The notes beneath the pieces are model-generated. The model saw only the letters and a program-made list of their open reading frames with translations, ran no database searches and was not told where the DNA came from. A DNA stretch of 10,300 bases from assembly GCA_016302435.1 (NCBI GenBank), contig JAEDNQ010000079.1, positions 1-10,300 of the forward strand, in the 5' to 3' direction. Position 1 is the stretch's first letter, and every line of letters begins with the position of its first letter. The stretch is from Bacteroidaceae bacterium. GTDB lineage: Bacteria > Bacteroidota > Bacteroidia > Bacteroidales > Bacteroidaceae. The translations under genes and the position numbers were made by a program. Positions 1 to 6,363 of the stretch are shown one piece after another.

Positions 1-938
1 TAAAGACTTTGATCATTGGCAGCGGGCCTGCTGGCTACACTGCTGCAATATATGCTTCGAGAAGTTCGCTGGCTCCCGTGCTCTACGAGGGACTGCAGCC
101 AGGCGGGCAGCTCACTCAGACAACGGAGATAGAAAACTTCCCTGGCTATCCTGACGGCACCACTGGCCCTGAGCTCATGGACGACCTGAGGGCTCAGGCT
201 GAGAGACTCGGCACGGAGATACGCGAGGGCATCATCACCAAGGTGGACTTCTCCCTCGACGGCAAGGAGCCTCATAAGGTGACTGTCGACGACGGCACTC
301 AAGTGGAGGCTCACACCATCATCATCTCAACAGGAGCTTCGGCTAAGTATCTCGGTCTCGACGACGAGAAGAAATATGCCGGACAGGGTGTGTCGGCTTG
401 CGCCACATGTGACGGCTTCTTCTACCGCAAGAAGGTTGTGGCTGTGGTGGGAGGCGGCGACACGGCCTGCGAGGAGGCTCAGTATCTGGCAAGTCTCGCC
501 AAGAAGGTGTACCTCATCGTCAGACGCGACCAGCTCCGTGCCAGTGACGCCATGCAGCAGAAGGTGAAGGAGGCTGAGAACATCGAGATTCTCTGGAACA
601 CTCAGGCTGAAGGACTCTACGGCGACAACGGTGTGGAGGGGGCTCACTTAGTGGAGAACAAGGGCAAGGAAGGCGAAAGGCGCTATGACCTGCCAATCGA
701 CGGATTCTTTCTCGCCATCGGCCACCATCCCAACAGTGAGGTGTTCAGACCAGAGGTGGAGGTGGACGAGCAGGGCTACATCAAGGTGCAGCACCCGACG
801 ACAGCCACCAGCGTGCCTGGGGTCTTCGCTGCCGGCGACGTGGCTGACCCTCTCTACCGACAGGCCATAAGTGCTGCTGGCAGCGGATGCAAGGCTGCTA
901 TCGACGCTCTCCACTATCTGCAGGAAAAGGGCATCTGA
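1..938 (+). CDS. trxB: Thioredoxin reductase (NADPH), 5' end outside window
   Basis: TrxB is a cytoplasmic FAD flavoenzyme that passes electrons from NADPH to oxidised thioredoxin. The frame is open to the left edge and reads K-T-L-I-I-G-S-G-P-A-G-Y from base 3, so the gene starts upstream. The TTG at 9 is best read as an internal Leu, because the first beta strand before the FAD-binding GSGPAG (18-35) needs a few more residues. A second dinucleotide-binding motif, GGGDTA, is at 450-467. The redox-active CATC motif has its Cys codons at 399-401 and 408-410. The VRRDQLRAS segment (about 519-545) carries the arginines that favour NADPH. The C-terminal FAD motif GVFAAGDVAD lies around 819-848. 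About 310 residues are visible, close to the usual full length, so only a few residues are missing. dsbD follows 132 bases downstream and is a plausible functional partner through thioredoxin. Confidence 0.97.
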   Translation, partial: KTLIIGSGPAGYTAAIYASRSSLAPVLYEGLQPGGQLTQTTEIENFPGYPDGTTGPELMDDLRAQAERLGTEIREGIITKVDFSLDGKEPHKVTVDDGTQVEAHTIIISTGASAKYLGLDDEKKYAGQGVSACATCDGFFYRKKVVAVVGGGDTACEEAQYLASLAKKVYLIVRRDQLRASDAMQQKVKEAENIEILWNTQAEGLYGDNGVEGAHLVENKGKEGERRYDLPIDGFFLAIGHHPNSEVFRPEVEVDEQGYIKVQHPTTATSVPGVFAAGDVADPLYRQAISAAGSGCKAAIDALHYLQEKGI

Positions 939-994
939 TTGATAAGAATTTTTCCTTCAACTACATTGACAGACAGAAAGATAAATTGTTTTCA

Positions 995-1035
995 CTCCTG
1001 AGGGGGCGGATCGGCGTGCCGGCATGCCCCGGGAG
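995..1035 (+). other. GC-rich stem-loop between trxB and dsbD
   Basis: This is a locally GC-rich stretch in an otherwise AT-rich 132-base spacer. GGCGTG (1013-1018) pairs with CATGCC (1023-1028) across a CCGG loop, with one G-U pair. CTCC (995-998) can close the structure with GGAG (1032-1035). A competing pairing joins GGGGC (1002-1006) with GCCCC (1026-1030). No T-run follows, so a canonical intrinsic terminator is not supported. It could be a leader structure for dsbD or a 3' end-protecting hairpin for trxB mRNA. I found no convincing TAnnTTTG promoter in this spacer. Confidence 0.35.
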
Positions 1036-1070
1036 CGTATCAAAGAAATTAAATACAGCAAATAAAGACA

Positions 1071-3200
1071 ATGAGAAAGCTACTTCTTGCCATCATGCTG
1101 CTCTGCGGCTTAGGCATAGCCAACGCTCAGTTCATGCAGCCCATAAAGGTGAGCGTGAAATGTGACAAGTCGTCTGACACTGAGGCGGTGATAACCTTCT
1201 CGGCTACTATCAGTGACGGCTGGCACATGTACAGCACTAATGTGGTGCCTGACGGTCCTACACCGACAACCATCAACATAGAGAAAATATCTGGTGCAAA
1301 GCTTGATGGCGCGCTCGCTCCGTCAAAAGCTCCCATAAAGAAATATGAGGAAATGTTCGGCACGGACGTGTACTTCTTCGAGAACACTGCCACTTTCACC
1401 CAGAAGGTGAAGTTGCTCGGCGGCAAGTATGAGATAGAGGGCTACCTCGAATATGGTGCTTGCAACGACGAGAACTGCATTCCTCCTACTGCCGTGGACT
1501 TCAAGTTTGACGGTGAGGCTCCTATGCCTAAGGCTCAGGAAAAGAAGCCTGAGGGTAAGGAGGAGGCAAAAGCGCCTGCGGCAGAAGAAACAAAGGCTGA
1601 AGATGCAGAGGCTGAGAAGGTTGACGTTGCCGAGGAGACAGCTGAAGCAGCTGACACTGTGGCTGCTGAGGCCGATGTGGCTGGCTCCGAACCAGCTGAA
1701 GGCATCTGGGCGCCTGTCATTGACCAGCTGAAGGCCTTTGACGAGGGAGGAAACAGCAATGCGGCTGACTCGTCGCTCTGGACTATCTTCATCCTCGGAT
1801 TTGTGGGAGGACTCATTGCGCTGGTGACTCCTTGTGTGTGGCCTATCATCCCTATGACTGTGTCGTTCTTCCTGAAGAGGGGCACTACTCGCAAGTCTAC
1901 AGAAGAGGAGAAGGCGGCTGCCAAGAAGAGGGGCATACGCGATGCCATGCTCTATGGTGTGAGCATCGTGGTCATCTATGTGGCTCTCGGCATAATCATA
2001 ACGGCGGCTTTTGGTGCGTCGGCTCTCAATGACCTGGCTACCAACGCTGTCTTCAACATCATATTCTTCCTCATGCTTGTGCTCTTCGGCGTTTCGTTCA
2101 TCGGAGGCTTTGAGATCGCGCTGCCCTCGAAGTGGAATACGGCTGTGGACAGCAAGGCTAACAGCACTACAGGTCTGCTCAGTGTCTTCCTTATGGCATT
2201 CACGCTCGTGCTGGTGAGCTTCTCCTGCACAGGCCCTATCATCGGATTCCTTCTTGTGCAGGTGGTGACATCGAGCTTGGTGGGGCCTATCGTCGGCATG
2301 TTCGGCTTCGCGCTCGCACTGGCTCTGCCTTTCACTCTCTTTGCCCTCTTCCCTCAGATGCTGAACTCTGCTCCTAAGAGCGGCAACTGGATGAATGTGG
2401 TCAAGGTGACCCTCGGCTTCGTGGAGCTGGCGTTTGCCCTGAAGTTCTTCTCTGTGGCTGACCTCGCCTACGGATGGGGGCTGCTGGACCGCGAGACTTT
2501 CCTCGCTCTCTGGATAGCTATGGCTGCTCTGCTCGGAGCTTATCTCATAGGATGGATAAGGTTCCCTCACGATGAGGATGAGTATGACGAGGAGGGAAAT
2601 GTCATCGTCAACCACAAGACTTCCATACCTCGCTTTATGTTGGCTCTCATCTCTTTTGCCTTCGCGATATATATGGTGCCTGGCCTCTGGGGCGCGCCTC
2701 TCAAGGCTGTGAGCGCATTTGCTCCGCCTATGAAGACTCAGGACTTCAACCTCTATGAGGACAACGAGGTGAAGCCCATGTTCACTGACTATGAGGAGGG
2801 CATGCGCTATGCCAAAGAGAAGGGGCTGCCTGTCATGGTCGACTTCACTGGATACGGATGTGTCAACTGCCGCGAGATGGAAGCTGCTGTCTTTGTCGAT
2901 CCTGCGGTGGCTGAGATAATGACGGAGAAGTATGTGCTCATACAGCTCTATGTGGACGACAAGACAAAGCTCCCTGAGCCTGTCATCGTCAACGATGCTG
3001 GCAGTCAGCGGAAGTTGCGCTCTGTGGGCGACAAGTGGAGCTATCTGCAGTCGAGCAAGTTCGGCGCTACGGCTCAGCCTTTCTACGTACTGCTTGATGC
3101 CGATGGCAATGTGCTGGAGAAGAGCTACTCGTATGACGAGGATGTGCAGAAATTCCACGCTTGGCTGAACAGTGGCCTGGCTCGTTTTGCCGCAAAGTGA
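1071..3200 (+). CDS. dsbD: Thiol:disulfide interchange protein DsbD
   Basis: DsbD moves reducing equivalents from cytoplasmic thioredoxin across the inner membrane to periplasmic partners. The 709-residue product shows the full three-part layout. A signal peptide (hydrophobic LLLAIMLLCGLG, ending ANA-Q at residues 18-20) leads into an N-terminal periplasmic domain (about 21-150) with a Cys pair, C131 and C136 (CNDENC). A linker rich in Ala, Glu and Lys follows (about 152-210). The membrane core (about 237-540) appears to have eight hydrophobic segments and holds the two redox cysteines, C255 in TPCVWP and C386 in SCTGP. A C-terminal thioredoxin-like domain (about 566-709) carries GYGCVNC, C597 and C600. 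The ATG at 1071 is chosen because it directly precedes the signal peptide. trxB upstream supplies the cytoplasmic end of the same chain; manA follows after 33 bases. Confidence 0.95.
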   Translation: MRKLLLAIMLLCGLGIANAQFMQPIKVSVKCDKSSDTEAVITFSATISDGWHMYSTNVVPDGPTPTTINIEKISGAKLDGALAPSKAPIKKYEEMFGTDVYFFENTATFTQKVKLLGGKYEIEGYLEYGACNDENCIPPTAVDFKFDGEAPMPKAQEKKPEGKEEAKAPAAEETKAEDAEAEKVDVAEETAEAADTVAAEADVAGSEPAEGIWAPVIDQLKAFDEGGNSNAADSSLWTIFILGFVGGLIALVTPCVWPIIPMTVSFFLKRGTTRKSTEEEKAAAKKRGIRDAMLYGVSIVVIYVALGIIITAAFGASALNDLATNAVFNIIFFLMLVLFGVSFIGGFEIALPSKWNTAVDSKANSTTGLLSVFLMAFTLVLVSFSCTGPIIGFLLVQVVTSSLVGPIVGMFGFALALALPFTLFALFPQMLNSAPKSGNWMNVVKVTLGFVELAFALKFFSVADLAYGWGLLDRETFLALWIAMAALLGAYLIGWIRFPHDEDEYDEEGNVIVNHKTSIPRFMLALISFAFAIYMVPGLWGAPLKAVSAFAPPMKTQDFNLYEDNEVKPMFTDYEEGMRYAKEKGLPVMVDFTGYGCVNCREMEAAVFVDPAVAEIMTEKYVLIQLYVDDKTKLPEPVIVNDAGSQRKLRSVGDKWSYLQSSKFGATAQPFYVLLDADGNVLEKSYSYDEDVQKFHAWLNSGLARFAAK

Positions 3201-3233
3201 AAAAGATGTTGTTAACTTCAAACCTCTACGTTA

Positions 3234-4277
3234 ATGAGCGATTTGTATCCGTTACTCTTTGAACCTAACCTGCACAGCGTGGTGTGGGGAGGCAGCAGGC
3301 TGCGCCCTTTCAAAGGTCTTGAGGCCTCTGGCGAGCCTGTCGGCGAGAGCTGGGAGGTGAGTGCTGTGCCCTCGAGTGCCAGTGTGGTGAGCAATGGCAG
3401 CTGGGCTGGACGTGACTTGATAAGTGTCGTCGGTGAGCGGCCTGTAGAGATTCTCGGCGAGAGAGTGGCTAAGCAATACTCCAACCGCTTGCCGCTGTTG
3501 GTCAAGTTCATTGACGCTGAGAAGGACCTGAGCATCCAGGTGCATCCGGACGACGAGATGGCTCAGAGGGAGCATGGAAAGATGGGCAAGAGCGAGATGT
3601 GGTACATCATCGACGCTCGCCCAGGCAGTTTTCTCTATGCGGGATTCAAGGAGAGGATAACACCCTATGAGTATCGCAAGAGGGTGGAGGATGGAACAGT
3701 GACTGAGGTGCTGGCAAGGCATGAGGTCAAGCCGGGGGATGTCTTTTATCTCCCTGCCGGACGTGTGCATGCCATCTGCGGCGGAATACTTCTCGCTGAG
3801 GTGCAGCAGTCGTCGGACGTCACTTACCGCATCTTCGACTACAACCGCCCAGGCATGGACGGCAAGCCGCGAGAGCTGCACACAGACTTGGCTGCTCAGG
3901 CTTTGGACTTCAAGGTGGAGGACGAATACCGCACACAGTATGTGAGCCAGAACAATCGTGCCAACCCTGTCATCGACTCGCCTTTCTTCAATGTGAGGGT
4001 GATAGAGATGGAGGGGGCGTTCCATCGCAATCTCATCAAGTATGACAGCTTCATCATAAGCATGTGCATCAAGGGCGACTGCAAGATACGTGTGCGTTCC
4101 ACTGGAGATGAGATAGTGTTGAAGGAGGGATGGAGCACGCTCATACCGGCTGCCATAGCTGACTATGACGTGATTCCTCTGCATGGCAAGTCAAGGGTGC
4201 TGGATGCGTTTATCAACAATAAGGATCTCAGTCTTGGCAGGATGATAACAAGATTCCTGCATGTGACAACTAAATAA
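3234..4277 (+). CDS. manA: Class I mannose-6-phosphate isomerase
   Basis: This cytoplasmic zinc enzyme interconverts mannose 6-phosphate and fructose 6-phosphate. It links mannose use to glycolysis and feeds GDP-mannose synthesis. The 347-residue product has the class I signature. KFIDAEKDLSIQVHPDD (about 91-107) supplies Q102 and H104, GKSEMWYII supplies E121, and LPAGRVHAICGG supplies H179; together these are the expected zinc ligands. The YRIFDYNRPG segment (198-207) carries the conserved arginines near the active site. It is shorter than the E. coli enzyme (391 residues) and nearer the compact forms common in Firmicutes and Bacteroidetes. The ATG at 3234 is preferred over one at 3206, which is in another frame. 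Only one base separates its stop codon from the next start, which implies co-transcription with the pectate lyase gene. Confidence 0.95.
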   Translation: MSDLYPLLFEPNLHSVVWGGSRLRPFKGLEASGEPVGESWEVSAVPSSASVVSNGSWAGRDLISVVGERPVEILGERVAKQYSNRLPLLVKFIDAEKDLSIQVHPDDEMAQREHGKMGKSEMWYIIDARPGSFLYAGFKERITPYEYRKRVEDGTVTEVLARHEVKPGDVFYLPAGRVHAICGGILLAEVQQSSDVTYRIFDYNRPGMDGKPRELHTDLAAQALDFKVEDEYRTQYVSQNNRANPVIDSPFFNVRVIEMEGAFHRNLIKYDSFIISMCIKGDCKIRVRSTGDEIVLKEGWSTLIPAAIADYDVIPLHGKSRVLDAFINNKDLSLGRMITRFLHVTTK

Positions 4278-4278
4278 G

Positions 4279-5400
4279 ATGATGAAGAAGAATTTTTCCG
4301 CTTTCGTTCTCGCTGTGGCTGCTTTTGCCGCTCCTCTCTCTGCGTTGGCGCAAGATGAGGTGATGCAGTTGGCCGACTCCGTAGTGAAGTATCAGCTTAG
4401 GTCGGGCGGATGGTGCAAGAACCAGAAGTGGCTTGCAGGGCCTGACATGAAGGTGCTCGCGCCTGCTTTGCGCACGGGTATAGGCTCAACCATTGATAAT
4501 GGAGCCACGATAGGGGAGATGAGAAGCCTCGTAAAGGCTGTGGCTGAAATAGGCAGGCTGAAGAATGAAGGCACATCTGCCGGGGCTGACCTCGACAGGA
4601 GGGCAAGTGTCTACAGGGAGTCTTTCAAGCGAGGCATAGCTTATCTGCTGGAGATGCAGTATCCTAACGGTGGTTTTCCGCAGTTCTATCCGCGGAAGGA
4701 GCATAAGGACTATTCGACGGAGATTACGTTCAACGACAATGCCATGTATAATGTGCTTGTCTTTCTGAAGGAGATATCTTTGGGCGGTGAGATGTCGGCT
4801 CTCATGCAGGTGAACCGCAAGATGATGAAGCGGTGCGCCAAGGCTTATGAAAGGGGCATCCAGTGTGTGCTCGACTGCCAGATAAGAGTAGACGAGCAGG
4901 GCAGGGTAGTGGCTTACGGCTCTAAGGAGTGGAAGTCGGGACACCGCACAGTGTGGTGTCAGCAGCACGACGAAGTGACTCTCATGCCAGCTAAGGCTCG
5001 TGCCTATGAGCTTCCGTCTTACACAGGCTTTGGCGAGACATGCGCTCTGCTCAATTTGCTCATGGACATTGAACATCCGTCGGAGAATGTGGCAGAGGCT
5101 ATCCGCTGTGGTGTGGAATGGCTCAAGCAACACGCTATTGAAGACATGGCTCTTGAGACTTTCGTCAATGACGAAGGCAAGACGGACAAGAGGCTCGTGA
5201 GAAGGTCTGGCGCACCTCTCCTGTGGGCAAGGTACTATGACCTCGAAGAGGCGCGGCCGTATTTCTGTGACAGAGACGGTGTACCGAAGCGTGAACTCTC
5301 TGACATAGGCTATGAGCGTCGCAATGGTTACGCTTGGGTAGGCGATGGCCCTGCCAAGGTCATACAGAGGTATGAGCAATATGTCGGAAGGGCGAAATAA
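4279..5400 (+). CDS. pelA: Secreted pectate lyase, polysaccharide lyase family 10
   Basis: PL10 enzymes cleave polygalacturonate by beta-elimination, usually with calcium. The 373-residue product begins with a signal peptide (MMKKNFSAFVLAVAAF, likely cut after SALA at residue 24), so it should act in the periplasm or outside the cell. Family hallmarks in order are GGWCKNQKW (43-51), TIDNGAT (71-77), YPNGGFPQFYPR (128-139), ITFNDNAMYNV (149-159), WCQQHDEVTLMPAKARAYE (226-244), ALLNLLM, LLWARYYDLE, PYFCDRDG and IGYERRNGYAW (343-353). By position near the C terminus, the ERR arginines probably include the family's catalytic base, but that is inference. The domain is complete with no extra binding module. 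ATGs at 4279 and 4282 are both possible starts. The start lies one base after the manA stop, so translational coupling is likely. No SusC/SusD-type or other carbohydrate-active genes adjoin it here. Confidence 0.92.
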   Translation: MMKKNFSAFVLAVAAFAAPLSALAQDEVMQLADSVVKYQLRSGGWCKNQKWLAGPDMKVLAPALRTGIGSTIDNGATIGEMRSLVKAVAEIGRLKNEGTSAGADLDRRASVYRESFKRGIAYLLEMQYPNGGFPQFYPRKEHKDYSTEITFNDNAMYNVLVFLKEISLGGEMSALMQVNRKMMKRCAKAYERGIQCVLDCQIRVDEQGRVVAYGSKEWKSGHRTVWCQQHDEVTLMPAKARAYELPSYTGFGETCALLNLLMDIEHPSENVAEAIRCGVEWLKQHAIEDMALETFVNDEGKTDKRLVRRSGAPLLWARYYDLEEARPYFCDRDGVPKRELSDIGYERRNGYAWVGDGPAKVIQRYEQYVGRAK

Positions 5401-5440
5401 GCTTGTCTCTTCAGGAGATGCATAAACCGAAAAGAAATGT

Positions 5441-5476
5441 CATGGTATGGTTACAAGTTCTCGTGTACCGACCATG
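5441..5476 (+). other. Stem-loop downstream of the pectate lyase gene
   Basis: CATGGT (5441-5446) pairs perfectly with ACCATG (5471-5476). Inside, GGT (5449-5451) pairs with ACC (5467-5469), and TAC (5452-5454) pairs with GTG (5463-5465) with one wobble, leaving an 8-base loop. It starts 41 bases after the lyase stop codon. No T-run follows on the + strand, so it is not a textbook intrinsic terminator. A role as an mRNA 3'-end hairpin is plausible. Confidence 0.45.
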
Positions 5477-5520
5477 AATGTAAAGGCAAGCAACATAAAT
5501 GAACATCAACAACAACACGT

Positions 5521-5528
5521 TATATTTT
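5521..5528 (+). promoter_or_regulatory. Weak candidate -7 element for the DUF3467 gene
   Basis: TATATTTT differs from the Bacteroidetes -7 consensus TAnnTTTG only in its last base and lies 30 bases before the DUF3467 start, in a very AT-rich stretch. No TTG or TTTG is found at the expected -33 distance, so this is a suggestion only. Confidence 0.2.
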
Positions 5529-5557
5529 ATTATTAACTTAAAACACTACAATCAAAA

Positions 5558-5887
5558 ATGGCAGAAAACAAAAATCAGCAGCAGCTTCAGATTGAGCTGA
5601 AGCCAGAAATCGCAGGCGGTATCTACTCTAACCTTGCCGTCGTGACTCACTCAAGCAACGAAATCGTCGCAGACTTCGTGCAGATGCTCCCAGGCATGCA
5701 GAAGGCTCAGGTGGCAAGCCGTGTCATCATGTCTCCTGAAAATGCTAAGCGTTTCCTCTTCGCTCTTCAGGACAATATCGTTAAGTTTGAGCAGCAGTTC
5801 GGTGAGATTAACCTCGCTCAGCCACAGCCACAGTCTGGTGAGGGAAGGACAATAGCTCCTTTCAACATCAAGAAGGGTGATGCTTAA
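5558..5887 (+). CDS. DUF3467 family protein, function unknown
   Basis: This is a small 109-residue protein without a signal peptide or membrane segment. It matches my memory of the DUF3467 family in Bacteroidetes, for which no function is established. Visible features are a Gln-rich N terminus, a core with NLAVVTHSSNEIVADFVQ (26-43) and MSPENAKRFLFALQDNI (58-74), a short helix-like KFEQQFGEI, and a Pro/Gln-rich tail (QPQPQ). In Bacteroides genomes, as I recall, this gene lies between rpoC and rpsL. Here it still precedes rpsL, but a pectate lyase gene is on its left. Four of its six Pro codons are CCA, as in the ribosomal genes to the right and unlike dsbD and the lyase gene on the left. That suggests high expression. 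The ATG at 5558 follows an A-rich stretch (ATCAAAA), typical for starts in this phylum. Confidence 0.85.
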   Translation: MAENKNQQQLQIELKPEIAGGIYSNLAVVTHSSNEIVADFVQMLPGMQKAQVASRVIMSPENAKRFLFALQDNIVKFEQQFGEINLAQPQPQSGEGRTIAPFNIKKGDA

Positions 5888-5889
5888 TC

Positions 5890-5986
5890 TTCACCTTCAT
5901 CGATAGTCATAAGCAGGTGTTCGTGACAATATGGACAATATCATTGCCGCACATTGTTCGAACACTTGCTTCCGTTTGAAGGTGGA
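5890..5986 (+). other. Long two-part stem-loop after the DUF3467 gene
   Basis: The inner stem joins GCAGGTGTTCG (5913-5923) to CGAACACTTGC (5959-5969), 11 pairs with one G-U. It continues inward with ACAAT (5926-5930) against ATTGT (5953-5957). The outer stem joins CACCTTCA (5892-5899) to TGAAGGTG (5977-5984), and two more pairs are possible at 5890-5891 with 5985-5986, one of them G-U. Internal loops of 13 and 7 bases separate the two stems. The structure begins three bases after the stop codon. The 3' side is followed by AAATAATGAG rather than a T-run, so it may be a processing or stability element rather than an intrinsic terminator. Confidence 0.55.
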
Positions 5987-6057
5987 AATAATGAGTTGGG
6001 GGCTTCCGTTTGAAGGTGGAAATAATGAGTTGGAGGCTTCCGTTTGAAGGTGGAAAT
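5968..6057 (+). repeat. 34-bp tandem direct repeat, about 2.6 copies
   Basis: Units begin with GCTTCCGTTTGAAGG at 5968, 6002 and 6036, an exact 34-base period. The first two units differ at one visible base near their ends (TTGGGG versus TTGGAG). The third matches for about 22 bases and then diverges into TTTC. There are no spacers, so this is not a CRISPR array. The period is not a multiple of three and the frames meet stops, so it is not coding. Each copy contains TGAAGGTG (5977-5984, 6011-6018, 6045-6052), complementary to CACCTTCA at 5892-5899. Confidence 0.9.
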
Positions 6058-6285
6058 TTCTATAACGTACTTTAAGGTTGACGCGTATGGTAAATGGCTG
6101 GCCATTGTCGCTTGCTAATCTTGAATACCGTTTGTTTTGTCTCGCCCACCTCTCTCAACATACATATATATAATAATGTGCAAGCTTGGTGTTGAAATTT
6201 GCCATGAAAGAATGTCGCAATAGTGCCATTTTGCTAACTCAAAACCGCAAAATGCGTTAAACAATATTAAATTCATGCTCAAAAT
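6058..6285. other. AT-rich gene-free stretch
   Basis: I see no credible gene here on either strand. It holds a near-palindrome AATGGC-TG-GCCATT (6093-6106), a low-complexity ATATATATAATAATG run around 6164-6177, and an 8-bp inverted repeat described separately. Minus-strand reading through 6115-6405 encodes a low-quality product with no recognisable motif. Confidence 0.6.
6227..6254. repeat. 8-bp perfect inverted repeat
   Basis: CATTTTGC (6227-6234) is the exact reverse complement of GCAAAATG (6247-6254), with a 12-base centre. It lies about 100 bases upstream of the rpsL -7 element. It could be a dyad operator or incidental in AT-rich DNA. Confidence 0.4.
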
Positions 6286-6317
6286 CACTTTTTTTCGATG
6301 ATGGGTGAAAAAAAGTG
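6286..6317. repeat. 11-bp perfect inverted repeat upstream of the rpsL promoter
   Basis: CACTTTTTTTC (6286-6296) and GAAAAAAAGTG (6307-6317) are exact reverse complements around a 10-base loop (GATGATGGGT). The right arm ends 33 bases before the -7 element at 6351, just beyond the usual -33 region. It may be an operator, an A-tract activator similar to an UP element, or a weak bidirectional terminator shielding the ribosomal promoter. The stem is AT-rich and no T-run follows the right arm, so a + strand terminator is the least likely of these. Confidence 0.55.
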
Positions 6318-6350
6318 TGTTCCATAACATGTTATTCGGCAGAAAAATCG

Positions 6351-6358
6351 TAACTTTG
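6351..6358 (+). promoter_or_regulatory. Bacteroidetes -7 promoter element for the str operon
   Basis: TAACTTTG matches the Bacteroidetes primary-sigma -7 consensus TAnnTTTG exactly and is followed by CA, a common continuation in this phylum. No strong TTTG is visible at the -33 distance; the region around 6318-6332 gives only weak matches. Transcription would begin near 6363-6367, about 220 bases before rpsL. No equally good element is found elsewhere between DUF3467 and rpsL. Confidence 0.75.
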
Positions 6359-6363
6359 CATCG

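Noticed and set aside
9..11. TTG as the trxB start codon
   Set aside because: The frame is open to the left edge and the FAD-binding strand needs additional N-terminal residues, so this codon is read as an internal Leu.
923..955. GGAAAA/TTTTCC pairing across the trxB stop codon as a terminator
   Set aside because: The stem is short and AT-rich, part of it is coding, and no T-run follows.
982..989. TAAATTGT as a dsbD promoter -7 element
   Set aside because: It differs from TAnnTTTG at two key positions and the nearest TTG (966-968) is too close to serve as a -33 element.
1323..3221. Open minus-strand frame of 632 codons opposite dsbD
   Set aside because: It mirrors the codon bias of dsbD, has a composition rich in His, Ser, Leu, Arg and Glu without domains, and the opposite strand encodes a complete, well-recognised DsbD.
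4486..5379. Minus-strand frame of 297 codons opposite the pectate lyase gene
   Set aside because: It is a shadow of the PL10 gene with no recognisable motif.
5968..6057. Possible CRISPR array
   Set aside because: The 34-bp units abut with no spacers between them and no cas genes are present.
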